In this document: positions 7,149 to 15,662 of the stretch, piece after piece
How positions within the stretch are numbered: position 1 is the first letter of the stretch
How the letters are laid out: every line of letters starts with the position of its first letter
Origin: Gammaproteobacteria bacterium
GTDB taxonomy: Bacteria > Pseudomonadota > Gammaproteobacteria > Pseudomonadales > Azotimanducaceae
Direction of reading: 5' to 3'
Assembly (NCBI GenBank): GCA_002712135.1
Contig: PASO01000020.1
Coordinates: 16,908 to 32,587 of the forward strand
DNA: 15,680 nucleotides
Made by a program: the position numbers and the translations under genes
Notes under the pieces: model-generated
Seen by the model: the letters and a program-made list of their open reading frames with translations, nothing else
What the model was told of the DNA's origin: nothing
Databases searched by the model: none

Positions 7149-9173
7149 ATGAGCAGCTTGACTAACTTGCCACCAATATTTGGTGTGCTGGGACTCGTTT
7201 GTGCCTTCATCATCTATTTACTCATGACCAAATACGATGAAGGTGAAGATAAGATCAAGAAGATCGCTGATGCGATTCACGAAGGTGCAATGGTATTTAT
7301 GCATCGGGAATACACGATGCTTCTTTTGTTCACAGTACCCCTATTTTTCATCATCCTGATCTCTCCCCTGGGAATGAATACTGCCTTGTCTTTTGCCGTA
7401 GGTGCTATCGTATCCGCAGCAGCGGGATATCTTGGTATGTTCGCCGCCACTAAAGCAAATGTCAGAACAACTGCCGCTGCCCAGGAAACCGGACAATCTG
7501 GCGCACTGGTAGTGGCTTTTTATGGCGGTTCTATCATGGGGCTTTGCGTTGCCTCGCTAGGCCTGATTGGTCTTGGGTCACTTTACTGGTACTTTGGTGG
7601 TGATCCAAACACAGCGCACGCGATACACGGCTTCGGTATGGGAGCATCCAGTGTGGCGCTTTTCTCCAGGGTCGGGGGTGGTATCTTCACCAAGAGCGCA
7701 GATGTAGGTGCTGATCTGGTCGGCAAGGTCGAAGCAGGCATTCCGGAAGATGATCCAAGAAACCCAGGAGTAATCGCCGACAATGTCGGAGACAATGTAG
7801 GTGACATTGCCGGTATGGGATCAGACATCTTTGAATCCTACTGCGGCTCGATGATTGCAACAATTGCAATTGCCTCAACACTCGCGGTTACCGCTGAATA
7901 TGGTATCGCTGTACTTGCGCCCGAGACAGGTCGGCCAGCCTTGATGGCACTCCCACTTGCGCTAGCTAGCATCGGTCTCGTTTGTTCAATCCTCGGAATT
8001 ATTATTGTGCGCAGCATGTCCAGTAAGTCCGCTGAGGAAGCGTTGCACATGGGACACAATGCCTCGGCAGCTATTCTGATCGTATCGTCTTATTTCCTAA
8101 CCGATGTAATGGGAATCAGTATTAACATCTGGTACTCAATAGTTGCTGGGACTCTCGGTGGTGTGGTGATCGGTCTGGTAACTCAGTATTACACGGCAAA
8201 AGCGCCTGTTGTGAAAATTGCAGAGGCTGGTAAGACGGGAACAGCCACGGTGATGATTACAGGTCTTGCGGTAGGTATGCAGTCAGTCGTTATACCCATT
8301 CTTGGCATTGCTGCAATCATCTTTATCTCAACCGAACTAGCCGGTCTCTACGGTGTAGGCATAGCTGCTGTTGGCATGCTCGCAACAGTCGGCATGACAA
8401 TGGCCCTGGATGCGTACGGACCCGTAGCCGACAACGCGGGCGGTATTGCAGAGATGGGTGGACTTGGTGAAGACGTCAGAGAAATCACAGACGGGCTGGA
8501 TGAGGTGGGTAACACCACTGCTGCGATCGGTAAAGGTTTCGCGATCGGCGCGGCTGCATTAGCTGCCCTCGCGATAATCGCTGCTTTTGTTGAAACGATG
8601 GTAGTCGCTAACCCAGGCTTTTCGTTAGAACTATCTAATCCTAAAGTCCTCGTAGGAATATTCATTGGTGGTGTACTGCCATTTCTTATTGCTTCAATTA
8701 CGATGACATCGGTAGGTGATGCAGCCATGGAGATGATTGAGGAAATTCGTCGCCAGTTTCGTGAAATCGAAGGCCTCATGGAAGGTGACGCCGATCCGGA
8801 TCACGCTAAGTGTATCGAGATTGCCACTAACGCTGCCCTGAAGAAGATGATTCTCCCAGGTGTAATCGCCATCGCAATGCCCGCAATCGTTGGCTTTGGT
8901 CTCGGCGCGCAGAGCCTTGGCGGGATGCTGGCCGGTGCGCTCTTGGGATGTGTACTGCTCGCATTGATGATGGCGAATGCCGGTGGTGCCTGGGACAACG
9001 CCAAGAAGTATGTTGAAAAAGGCAATCTTGGAGGGAAAGGCTCTGAGGTCCACGCCGCCGCAGTGGTAGGGGATACCGTAGGCGACCCCTTCAAAGATAC
9101 TTCGGGTCCATCCATGAACATTCTTATCAATGTCATGGCAATCGTCAGCCTGGTTATCGCACCTCTGCTATAG
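7149..9173 (+). CDS. hppA: Membrane-bound, K+-dependent ion-translocating pyrophosphatase
   Basis: Integral membrane pump that couples pyrophosphate hydrolysis to H+ and/or Na+ export. With the ATG at 7149 (GGAAAA-type ribosome site about 7 nt upstream) it is 674 residues, a normal length with about 16 membrane helices. An upstream in-frame ATG at 7101 lacks a ribosome site and would add 16 polar residues. Substrate-site motifs are [11 protein letters not shown] (185-195), [20 protein letters not shown] (200-219), [16 protein letters not shown] (421-436) and the C-terminal [15 protein letters not shown] (641-655). [10 protein letters not shown] (454-463) has Ala458 and Gly461, where K+-independent enzymes have Lys and Thr, so K+ dependence is expected. 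Glu229 in DIFESY sits at the helix-6 position used by Na+ pumps and many bacterial H+ pumps, unlike the plant type. The transported ion cannot be settled by eye. It converges on pfp, the other PPi-using enzyme. Confidence 0.96.
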   Translation: MSSLTNLPPIFGVLGLVCAFIIYLLMTKYDEGEDKIKKIADAIHEGAMVFMHREYTMLLLFTVPLFFIILISPLGMNTALSFAVGAIVSAAAGYLGMFAATKANVRTTAAAQETGQSGALVVAFYGGSIMGLCVASLGLIGLGSLYWYFGGDPNTAHAIHGFGMGASSVALFSRVGGGIFTKSADVGADLVGKVEAGIPEDDPRNPGVIADNVGDNVGDIAGMGSDIFESYCGSMIATIAIASTLAVTAEYGIAVLAPETGRPALMALPLALASIGLVCSILGIIIVRSMSSKSAEEALHMGHNASAAILIVSSYFLTDVMGISINIWYSIVAGTLGGVVIGLVTQYYTAKAPVVKIAEAGKTGTATVMITGLAVGMQSVVIPILGIAAIIFISTELAGLYGVGIAAVGMLATVGMTMALDAYGPVADNAGGIAEMGGLGEDVREITDGLDEVGNTTAAIGKGFAIGAAALAALAIIAAFVETMVVANPGFSLELSNPKVLVGIFIGGVLPFLIASITMTSVGDAAMEMIEEIRRQFREIEGLMEGDADPDHAKCIEIATNAALKKMILPGVIAIAMPAIVGFGLGAQSLGGMLAGALLGCVLLALMMANAGGAWDNAKKYVEKGNLGGKGSEVHAAAVVGDTVGDPFKDTSGPSMNILINVMAIVSLVIAPLL

Positions 9174-9193
9174 CAAACGCATAACCCACGATG

Positions 9194-9223
9194 TAGCAGA
9201 TCATCCTTTCGGGTGATCTGCTA
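9194..9223. terminator. Shared hairpin between convergent hppA and pfp
   Basis: A 13-bp stem (10 perfect pairs, then one G-T and two C-G pairs) closes a TTTC loop. It lies 20 nt after the hppA stop, and its right arm contains the pfp stop codon (9221-9223). There is no T-run after either side, so intrinsic termination is uncertain. It may act as a bidirectional terminator or protect the 3' ends of both messages. Confidence 0.65.
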
Positions 9224-10480
9224 AACTTTGAAAGCAGGTAGTTTTTTTCTGAGCAGCTTGTTCTTCGGCCTGACATATGCAGGCAATCCATTCTTGAACG
9301 GAGGGAAATCTTCACCAGCAATAAGTGGTGCAAGGTAGGTTCGACAACGACCAGAAATTCCATAGCCATCCTTCGAAATATACGACCTGGGCATCTTACG
9401 TTCGACGTTTGCCACTTTAGACAGAGGTGCCTCACCAATTTTCCAGCGGTAGCGATCACCTTTTTCTCTTATAATAATCGGCATCACCGCATTCTTGCCT
9501 GCAGCCGCAAGTTCCACCGCTACTTTACCGACTGCATAAGCTTGCTCAACATCCGTCGCTGAAGCGATATGTCTTGCAGCGCGTTGTAGATAGTCTGCAA
9601 CTGACCAATGACATTTATAGCCATGTTGCTGCTTAATCAGATCAACCAGACTCGGTGCGACACCACCCAGTTGAGTATGACCGAACGCATCCTTTATGCC
9701 TGCATCTGCCACGAAGGTTCCGTCCCTATACTGCGCACCCTCGGAAGCCACGATCACGCAATAGCCAACACGACCCACAGTTTCCTTGACCTTTCGTAGA
9801 AACCTTTCCCTATCAAACGCGACCTCTGGAAAAATAATGATGTGAGGGGGTGAGTTTCTTTCATCTTTGGCAAGACCGGCAGCAGCCGCAATCCATCCTG
9901 CATGTCTTCCCATAACCTCAAGCACGAAAACTTTGGTTGAAGATTCTGCCATAGATGCCACATCAAGCCCTGCTTCCAATGTCGATACGGCAACGAATTT
10001 AGCGACTGAGCCAAATCCAGGACAGTTATCCGTTAGTGGCAAATCGTTATCAACAGTTTTGGGAATGCCAATGCAGACAATGGGAAACCCCATGTCAGCA
10101 CTTATCTGAGAAACCTTATTCGCAGTATCTTGAGAGTCACCACCACCGTTATACAGGAAGTATCCAATATCATGAGCCTGAAATACTTCCACTAGTCTTT
10201 CGTATTCCGCTTGATTCTCTCTAATCGACTTAAGTTTATATCGACAAGATCCAAACGCACCGCTAGGTGTATATCGCAGCCCTGCTATCGTTGTCTTGCT
10301 TTCCTGAGATGTATCGATCAGTTCTTCACGAAGAGCCCCGATGATGCCATTTCGTCCGGCAATAACTTTCCCTAATCTTCTATCTTTTCGGGCAGCTTCG
10401 ATAACACCACAAGCAGTAGCATTAATGACAGCCGTCACACCCCCTGACTGCGCGTAAAATATGTTCGTTGCCAATGTCAT
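9221..10480 (-). CDS. pfp: Pyrophosphate-dependent 6-phosphofructokinase
   Basis: Reversibly phosphorylates fructose 6-phosphate using PPi in place of ATP, serving glycolysis or gluconeogenesis in the cytoplasm. The 419-residue protein starts at ATG 10478-10480, directly behind a strong GAGAGGAG site; the longer reading to 10516 would bury that site. Visible elements are AQSGGVTAVIN (10-20, the phosphate-binding loop), NGGGDSQDTA (111-120), PKTVDND (140-146, where Lys141 rather than Gly is the hallmark of PPi users), CPGFGSVAK (153-161), and MGRHAGWIAA (190-199, sugar-phosphate binding). The first loop reads GGGDS instead of the classic PPi-type GGDDS, a variation I associate with the long PFP clade of Xanthomonas and methanotrophs. 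It is convergent with hppA. I recall that Methylococcus has pfp and a membrane pyrophosphatase cotranscribed; here they face each other. Confidence 0.93.
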   Translation of the reverse strand: MTLATNIFYAQSGGVTAVINATACGVIEAARKDRRLGKVIAGRNGIIGALREELIDTSQESKTTIAGLRYTPSGAFGSCRYKLKSIRENQAEYERLVEVFQAHDIGYFLYNGGGDSQDTANKVSQISADMGFPIVCIGIPKTVDNDLPLTDNCPGFGSVAKFVAVSTLEAGLDVASMAESSTKVFVLEVMGRHAGWIAAAAGLAKDERNSPPHIIIFPEVAFDRERFLRKVKETVGRVGYCVIVASEGAQYRDGTFVADAGIKDAFGHTQLGGVAPSLVDLIKQQHGYKCHWSVADYLQRAARHIASATDVEQAYAVGKVAVELAAAGKNAVMPIIIREKGDRYRWKIGEAPLSKVANVERKMPRSYISKDGYGISGRCRTYLAPLIAGEDFPPFKNGLPAYVRPKNKLLRKKLPAFKV

Positions 10481-10512
10481 TTCTCCTCTCGCGACGCGGG
10501 CTAACTCGCCGT

Positions 10513-10662
10513 TCAAATTCTATTTGCTGTCTCATCTATCAACCAGTCAACAACACTAAACAGAACTTCCTTATTACTGGCATTATCAAAAACCTTTACC
10601 TGACGGTGGACACTAGCCTCTCCTTCAAAATGCCTCTTAGCAGGGATATTTCTTCGACGCAT
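10513..10662 (-). CDS. Possible small protein (49 aa) or 3' fragment of a broken gene
   Basis: On the minus strand an ATG at 10660-10662, with GAAGG six nt upstream, opens 49 codons ending 32 nt before the pfp start. The product begins MRRRNIPAKRHFEGEASVHR and continues with a strand-like QVKVFDNAS segment and a VVDWLIDE helix. Composition and codon choice look protein-like, but I recognise no family. It overlaps another protein-like open stretch (10596-10769) in a different frame, so it may be the downstream half of a frameshifted gene rather than an independent gene. Confidence 0.3.
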   Translation of the reverse strand: MRRRNIPAKRHFEGEASVHRQVKVFDNASNKEVLFSVVDWLIDETANRI

Positions 10663-10769
10663 CCAGGGCCTTCAGCGTCCTGCATTATAAATCCGATTAA
10701 TTCTTCTATCAGATCCCTATAGGGAAAACCCTCATCTTTCGCTAAATCATTCAGACCTTCTTCGAAGGA
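10596..10769 (-). pseudogene. Protein-like open stretch, possibly the 5' half of a broken gene
   Basis: A 57-codon minus-strand stretch reads SFEEGLNDLAKDEGFPYRDL, then a helix-like IEELIGFIMQDAEGPGCVEE segment, ending at TAA 10596-10598. Directly upstream in the same frame lies ATG-CCC-TAA (10770-10778), so an original start could be separated from the body by a nonsense codon. The following frame continues with another protein-like stretch up to 10513. This pattern fits a decayed or mis-assembled small gene between nadE and pfp. No family is recognised, and chance cannot be excluded. Confidence 0.22.
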
Positions 10770-11111
10770 TTAGGGCATGGCAGGTCATGGGTTTTCATCT
10801 ATCAGCACGGTGACATAAACAAGCCAACTCTGATTCTGCTGACATGCACAAACCAATATATGCAACAAACACGCATTCAGTGCAATTAGGCCTAGCGCAT
10901 GCTTTACGTTTGTAGAGACATTCATAAACCTGGTTTCGAGCTCTGGAAACCTGGTACGCGGACCCATATCCCACCAAACCATACTACATCCTTTGCAAGA
11001 CCCTCATTAATCAGCACAGAAACGCATCGTTCATACTCTAAGTATCTCTGCAAAGAGCTGTTGAAATAAAACCAAGGCGCATAACTATCGCAACTTGCTG
11101 ACAGACAACCA
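10663..11111. other. Interval between nadE and the small ORFs: no convincing intact gene
   Basis: About 450 bp (the upper strand includes the stretch above) with only short, mutually overlapping minus-strand open frames. The better ones read on from the nadE end (protein-like segment QRYLEYERCVSVLINEGLAK, stop at 10922-10924) and, in another frame, WDMGPRTRFPELETRFMNV (stop at 10785-10787). None has a start with a clear ribosome site or a recognised domain. The plus strand holds nothing better. Decay of a gene on the minus strand is one explanation; noncoding spacer is another. Confidence 0.5.
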
Positions 11112-12860
11112 TCACGACCACTTTTCAACAATTGGGATTCGTCTACCAATACCGAAGGCAACCTTGGACACCTTGATACCAGGACAGGTTTGCCTTCGCT
11201 TGTATTCCATTCTACCAATCAAGCTTACGATTCTCTCGAAATCTAACTCGGCCTTGCTTGAAGCCAACCAGGTACGGACCAATTCAATATCCGAGGAAAT
11301 CGGTTCATTACAATGTCGTTCAATCCATGATTGGAAACCCGAAAACGTACTTTCGTAATCCTCAACATAGGACCGTACAACAGGGTCAAGAATCGCATAG
11401 GGCAGAAGACTACTCTCATCCGTTTGGTCTTTCGCCAACTCTGCACTAGGCGCCTTCATCCATATATTAGGAGGAATATCCGGATGCTGTCTTGCGATAT
11501 CGAATATTTGGAACTTGTAAAGATCCTTTATGGGAGCAAAGCTGAAGTTCATATCAAAGTGTGTATAGTACCCGCATGCGGATTCAGTCTTATTGCCTGT
11601 CGATAACGGCATTGCACCGTACGCATTGCTGAAGTGCATAACATAAAGATCACGCAACCTTGCCTGAATGTTCTCATCTGCCACGGCAGCATAGCTATCC
11701 TCTTGGAAAACCTTTGCCACAAGATTTTTGCTATCGTCATGCGTCTTGAACTTCTGATTTAGCAACTCTAAAACAGACTCATGATCAATTGGAACCTCAT
11801 AGTCCCAACAACCAAGGTTTTCATGCAACTGCAACGCATCGTCGCGCGAATGTTCCGAGCTAAACTTTGAGGGCATTCGAATTGCATGTACGTTTTTGGC
11901 ACCAACTGCTTCACAAGCAATCTTGCATACCAAAGCTGAGTCGACGCCTCCGCTGGACGCCAATACCACCTGGGAAAACCCCGATTTTTTAACATAATCT
12001 CGCAAACAAACCACCAGGAGATCGAATAATTTTACAAAAGGTATCTCCTCTCGATTCTGGCTAACATCAGATACTACTGGCGAAGCGTTCTCTAAGTCTA
12101 CGACGTCATAGGAGTCATCAAAAAGTTCGTTGCAAAAATGCAGCAACTGACCTTCCCGTAGGATGAAACTCTGCCCATCGAATACAAGTTCATCCTGTCC
12201 ACCCCTCTGGTTTACATATACCAATGTAACCGGTGAGTCGGTGCCCTTTCCTGTTTCAATCAGATTCAGCCTTTGCCACCCTTTGTCATGAACATAAGGT
12301 GAACTGTTTAGTGAAAGAATTACTTCAACGCCCTGCTCACGGTACTTGCTCAGAGGATTCCCGACGTAGTTGTAGTCATCTGCACCCTTGTCATTCCACA
12401 AGTCTTCGCAGATCGCGATACCAACCTTACAGCCGGCTATATCCAGCACCTTCAGTTGATTACCAGGTTCGTAGTACCTCAACTCATCAAATACATCGTA
12501 AAACGGGAGATGTTGTTTTTTGTAGATCGTGACTACAGAACCGGCCGTAATAACCGCCGCCGTGTTGAAAAAGGGTTTGCCTATCCCCTCATTGCGATCG
12601 ATATACCCGACCACCACGTGCAATCCAGGGTGGACTGAAGCCGTATACCGAACAATTTCATCCAGAACAGCAAGGTTGCGCTCAATGAACACTGGATCGT
12701 AAACAAGATCCTGACTTAGATACCCGGGGATGGCGAGTTCTGGAAACATGACTACATCACATCTTGCTTCGCTAGCCTTACCAATGCCGGCAATGATTCT
12801 CGCCAAATTTCCGTCAAAGTCACCTGGGGTGGTATCGATTTGACCCAGGCAAACTTTCAT
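11112..12860 (-). CDS. nadE: Glutamine-dependent NAD+ synthetase
   Basis: Makes NAD+ from deamido-NAD+ with ATP, using ammonia released from glutamine by its own N-terminal domain. The 582 residues comprise a nitrilase-type glutaminase (about 1-260), with Glu41 in FPELAIPGY, Lys115 in YKKQHLP and Cys151 in AICEDLW forming the catalytic triad. A C-terminal synthetase (about 275-582) follows, with the ATP-pyrophosphatase loop SSGGVDSALV (302-311), GNKTESACGY (422-431) and a KAPSAELAKDQTDE block. The segment after GNKTES reads THFDMNFSFAPIKD where many relatives have TLYGDM, a modest departure. The ATG at 12858-12860 overlaps the ctaA stop as ATGA and has no strong ribosome site, so coupling to ctaA is likely. 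The C-terminus is complete (RRIPIVEKWS). Confidence 0.96.
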   Translation of the reverse strand: MKVCLGQIDTTPGDFDGNLARIIAGIGKASEARCDVVMFPELAIPGYLSQDLVYDPVFIERNLAVLDEIVRYTASVHPGLHVVVGYIDRNEGIGKPFFNTAAVITAGSVVTIYKKQHLPFYDVFDELRYYEPGNQLKVLDIAGCKVGIAICEDLWNDKGADDYNYVGNPLSKYREQGVEVILSLNSSPYVHDKGWQRLNLIETGKGTDSPVTLVYVNQRGGQDELVFDGQSFILREGQLLHFCNELFDDSYDVVDLENASPVVSDVSQNREEIPFVKLFDLLVVCLRDYVKKSGFSQVVLASSGGVDSALVCKIACEAVGAKNVHAIRMPSKFSSEHSRDDALQLHENLGCWDYEVPIDHESVLELLNQKFKTHDDSKNLVAKVFQEDSYAAVADENIQARLRDLYVMHFSNAYGAMPLSTGNKTESACGYYTHFDMNFSFAPIKDLYKFQIFDIARQHPDIPPNIWMKAPSAELAKDQTDESSLLPYAILDPVVRSYVEDYESTFSGFQSWIERHCNEPISSDIELVRTWLASSKAELDFERIVSLIGRMEYKRRQTCPGIKVSKVAFGIGRRIPIVEKWS

Positions 12861-13867
12861 CTGATAGGCTTACTAATATACAAAAGGTACACAATGACTA
12901 ACATCACCACTACCGCAACAGCCTGGTGAATACTGGCCAGAGAAATCGGAACGTAAAACAACAGCGTCGCGACACCAAGACCAAACTGAGCAGCAAGTAC
13001 AACCAACAAGACCAACCAGCCAGCAAACAATCTAGGTGAGTTGTTTTTTGCAGTGATAAAGCCTGCTATCGACACAAAGAATAACAGCACAGCGACCCAT
13101 CGATGTATAAACTGCACCATGGCACCATTCTCAGTGAAGTTTAACCAAACGGGGCTCATCATCGTGGCTGCTTCCGCCATAAAACTGCCATTCATCAACG
13201 GAAAAGTGTTAAACCCCAGTCCAGCACGAAGTCCTGCTACGAATGCGCCATAGGTCACTTGCACGCCAAATAACACGGTTACTATCACCAACCATCGCCT
13301 AATCTGGTTGGATACAGACTCCTTATCAACCTGACAAATATCAAGCAGAAACCAAAATAAGTAAGCTAGCAGAAACATCGCTAACAAAAGGTGCGCGGCC
13401 AAACGAAAATGACTCACTCTCGGAATGTCAACAAGGCCACTTTTGACCATATACCAGCCTAACAACCCTTGGAGCCCACCCAAAATGAACGCGACAAACA
13501 GTTTTGGAACGAGCTTTCGGCTGATCATCTTTAAGGAAATGAGCACTAACAGTGGCACAAAGAAAATTAGGCCTATGATTCGACCCAATAGGCGATGCCC
13601 ATACTCCCAATAGTAAATGAACTTGAACTCGGAGAGTTCCATACCCTTATTTACCTTCTGGTATTCCGGATACTGCTTATACGCATCGAACGCATCCTGC
13701 CAAGCATCTTCCCCGATGGGCGGGATAGCTCCCAAAATCGGCTTCCAGTCCACCATAGACAGCCCACTGTGAGTCAAGCGAGTTACGCCGCCTATCACTA
13801 TCATGCAGAATACGACCACACAAACACTAGCTAGCCAGTAGGCAACAGCGCGATCAGCTTTACTCAT
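12857..13867 (-). CDS. ctaA: Heme A synthase (COX15/CtaA family)
   Basis: Membrane enzyme that oxidises the C8 methyl group of heme O to make heme A for aa3-type cytochrome oxidases. The 336-residue, about eight-helix protein begins with the family signature GGVTRLTHSGLSMVDWKP (26-43) followed by GAIPP. Four expected heme-ligand histidines are visible: His91 in YWEYGHRLLGR (with Glu88), His159 in FRLAAHLLLA, His255 in QFIHRW and His314 in ASIHQA. The long loop after the first helix is of the Cox15 (proteobacterial/mitochondrial) type. The ATG at 13865-13867 has GGTGA seven nt upstream. It overlaps nadE by 4 nt, forming a two-gene unit. No oxidase subunit or heme O synthase gene is nearby in this window. 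Confidence 0.93.
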   Translation of the reverse strand: MSKADRAVAYWLASVCVVVFCMIVIGGVTRLTHSGLSMVDWKPILGAIPPIGEDAWQDAFDAYKQYPEYQKVNKGMELSEFKFIYYWEYGHRLLGRIIGLIFFVPLLVLISLKMISRKLVPKLFVAFILGGLQGLLGWYMVKSGLVDIPRVSHFRLAAHLLLAMFLLAYLFWFLLDICQVDKESVSNQIRRWLVIVTVLFGVQVTYGAFVAGLRAGLGFNTFPLMNGSFMAEAATMMSPVWLNFTENGAMVQFIHRWVAVLLFFVSIAGFITAKNNSPRLFAGWLVLLVVLAAQFGLGVATLLFYVPISLASIHQAVAVVVMLVIVYLLYISKPIR

Positions 13868-14366
13868 ATTAATATCACCAGGTTAAGTGTGCGCATTCTA
13901 TCGAAAAAGCCTCCAGTTGGCTGCATCCACCAAGAAATCAAAGGGCTATTAAGAGAGTCTATAATCAAAAACTCTTTGAATATCTGAAATCTGATCCCAG
14001 CGATTAACATCATAGATCACCCAGAACAGGTACAACGTCCGTAAGAAGTCTAGCCTTCTGGATTATCACAGGGATATAGAAAACTTGGCGGTTGCATTAC
14101 GAAACAAGTCGAATTGTTACAAGCCTGAGTGGTAGCTCAATCTAAAAGAAGAACCGGTGTCCGATTAAAAATCGCAAGAATTCTATTCAACGCAATTGCG
14201 AAAACCCTTGTGAGTACGAATAATCTCAGAGAATGGCCCCTCATCGACTCTCTGGCGCAATAAAACAGCTAAGAGCCCTAGCCAGGCTTCAACTGATTGC
14301 GAACCCAGCACCACTTTTTTGACCAAACCAAGACCCTGTGAATCAGATATACTTAGGATTTACTGA
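13868..14366. other. 500-bp spacer between divergent ctaA and MFS gene
   Basis: No open frame of useful length on either strand, and no tRNA fold. It should contain the promoters for ctaA-nadE (leftward) and the MFS gene (rightward). Minor features are a perfect palindrome CGCAATTGCG at 14191-14200, a small hairpin CGATT-AAA-AATCG at 14162-14174, a TTGACC at 14319-14324 and a TATACT at 14348-14353. The last two are 23 nt apart, too far for a normal sigma-70 promoter pair. The low coding potential is unusual for a window otherwise packed with genes. Confidence 0.6.
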
Positions 14367-15662
14367 TTGCCACAATTGAACGACACCAATATCGACCTCA
14401 TCCAGCACGAAGATCGGTCGCTCTTCGCCTCTCTGAAGATTCGTGACTACCTTTTCCTGTGGATAGGCATGACCACATCTGCATTCGCTATGAATATGCA
14501 GATCGTGGCTCAAGGCTGGCTGGTATACGAAATGAGCGGGTCAGCGCTAGACCTCGCCTGGGTTAGTCTCGCCCAGACTGTGCCCAATATTATCTTTTCA
14601 CTAACTGGTGGCGTCATAGCAGATCGTTTCCCCAAGAAACCCATTATTGGATTTTCTCCGATGATAAATGGCGCCGCTTCTCTCACTATGGCCATCATCA
14701 TCATCTTTGGTGACGTTACTTTCTGGGACTTTGTTTGGGTAGCATTTGTTAACGGCACCGTTATGGCATTGTCCATTCCTTCCCGCACAGCCCTCATACC
14801 TGAAGTCGTCGGGGAACGACTGATGTTCAACGCTATCGCGTACAACATGACTGCATGGAATCTCGCCAGAATACTGGGCCCCGCGCTCGCAGGCTTCACG
14901 ATTGCCATCATCGCCGACGGTGACACAACATCATCCTTTGGCGTCGGGCTCGTGTTTTTTATATTGTCCTTCCTCTATTTCGTTTCCGGCGTTACCGTTC
15001 TCTTCATTCATCACACGGGGAAACCGGTAAATATGGCCAGAGGATCTGCGCTTAAAGATGTTTCCGAGGGTATACGTTATCTCTTCAACGCGCCCGTAGT
15101 TGGCGGACTAATGCTACTCACCGGCATCTCATTTATGTTCGGCTCCACCATTAATGCACTTCTACCGGCATTCAACACTGATGTGCTTTCAGGCGGACCA
15201 GACGATCTTGGTCTACTTATGACTGGTATGGGGGTCGGCGCGATCCTTGGCTCATTAACAGCAGCGAAAACGAGTAGCCTACGTCACAAAGGCTACTGGC
15301 TCTTATCCATTGGGGCTTCCTGGGGATTAGCGCTTACCGGACTAGCATTTACTTGGAACTTTTTTCAGGCGATGTTCGCAATCTCGGTCATTGGCTTCAT
15401 GTCTACCTTTGCCATGTCGATGAACCGGTCCGTAGTCCAGCTGCAGGTTGCCCGGTATATGCGTGGCAGAATTATGAGCTTCGATATGATGGCCCACGGC
15501 CTCATGCCACTTGGCCTGATTCCCATCGGATATATTGCACAAACAACCAGCATTGAAGCAGGCCTCGCCACTAGCGGATCTCTACTTTTTGTTTGCATGG
15601 TAATTCTAGGGTTTATGATGCCCAAAATCAGGACTATCGATACCGGATTCCTCAAGAATTGA
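14367..15662 (+). CDS. MFS transporter (MFS_3 / EntS-like exporter type)
   Basis: 431-residue inner-membrane transporter with about 12 hydrophobic helices. The N-terminus has RDYLFLWIGMTTSAFAMNMQ followed by VAQGWLVYEMSGSALDLAWV, typical of the MFS_3 group that includes the enterobactin exporter EntS and many drug-efflux-like proteins. The loop between helices 2 and 3 has the MFS motif-A region GGVIADRFPKKP (81-92). The start is TTG at 14367, supported by TAGGA at 14354-14358 with 8-nt spacing. The first ATG inside (about residue 35) would cut the first helix. Substrate cannot be told from sequence, and no siderophore or resistance gene is nearby. The gene ends 18 nt before the window edge. 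Confidence 0.88.
   Translation: MPQLNDTNIDLIQHEDRSLFASLKIRDYLFLWIGMTTSAFAMNMQIVAQGWLVYEMSGSALDLAWVSLAQTVPNIIFSLTGGVIADRFPKKPIIGFSPMINGAASLTMAIIIIFGDVTFWDFVWVAFVNGTVMALSIPSRTALIPEVVGERLMFNAIAYNMTAWNLARILGPALAGFTIAIIADGDTTSSFGVGLVFFILSFLYFVSGVTVLFIHHTGKPVNMARGSALKDVSEGIRYLFNAPVVGGLMLLTGISFMFGSTINALLPAFNTDVLSGGPDDLGLLMTGMGVGAILGSLTAAKTSSLRHKGYWLLSIGASWGLALTGLAFTWNFFQAMFAISVIGFMSTFAMSMNRSVVQLQVARYMRGRIMSFDMMAHGLMPLGLIPIGYIAQTTSIEAGLATSGSLLFVCMVILGFMMPKIRTIDTGFLKN

Noticed and set aside
8348..8779. 143-codon open frame antisense to hppA
   Set aside because: It is a composition shadow of the strongly conserved pyrophosphatase; low-complexity Ala/Ser/Pro/Ile product, no ribosome site.
9194..9223. 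Hairpin as a mobile-element end or repeat unit
   Set aside because: Single copy in the window, no flanking direct repeats, and no transposase nearby; a role at the 3' ends of the two genes is simpler.
10468..10722. 84-codon plus-strand open frame opposite the pfp start and the small ORFs
   Set aside because: It overlaps the pfp start and ribosome site; its product is Ser/Ile-rich with no recognisable feature, and the minus-strand frames look more protein-like.
14120..14200. tRNA-like string (GTGGTAGCTCA) in the ctaA-MFS spacer
   Set aside because: The D-arm-like bases are in the wrong order, and no matching acceptor stem, anticodon arm or T-arm could be drawn.
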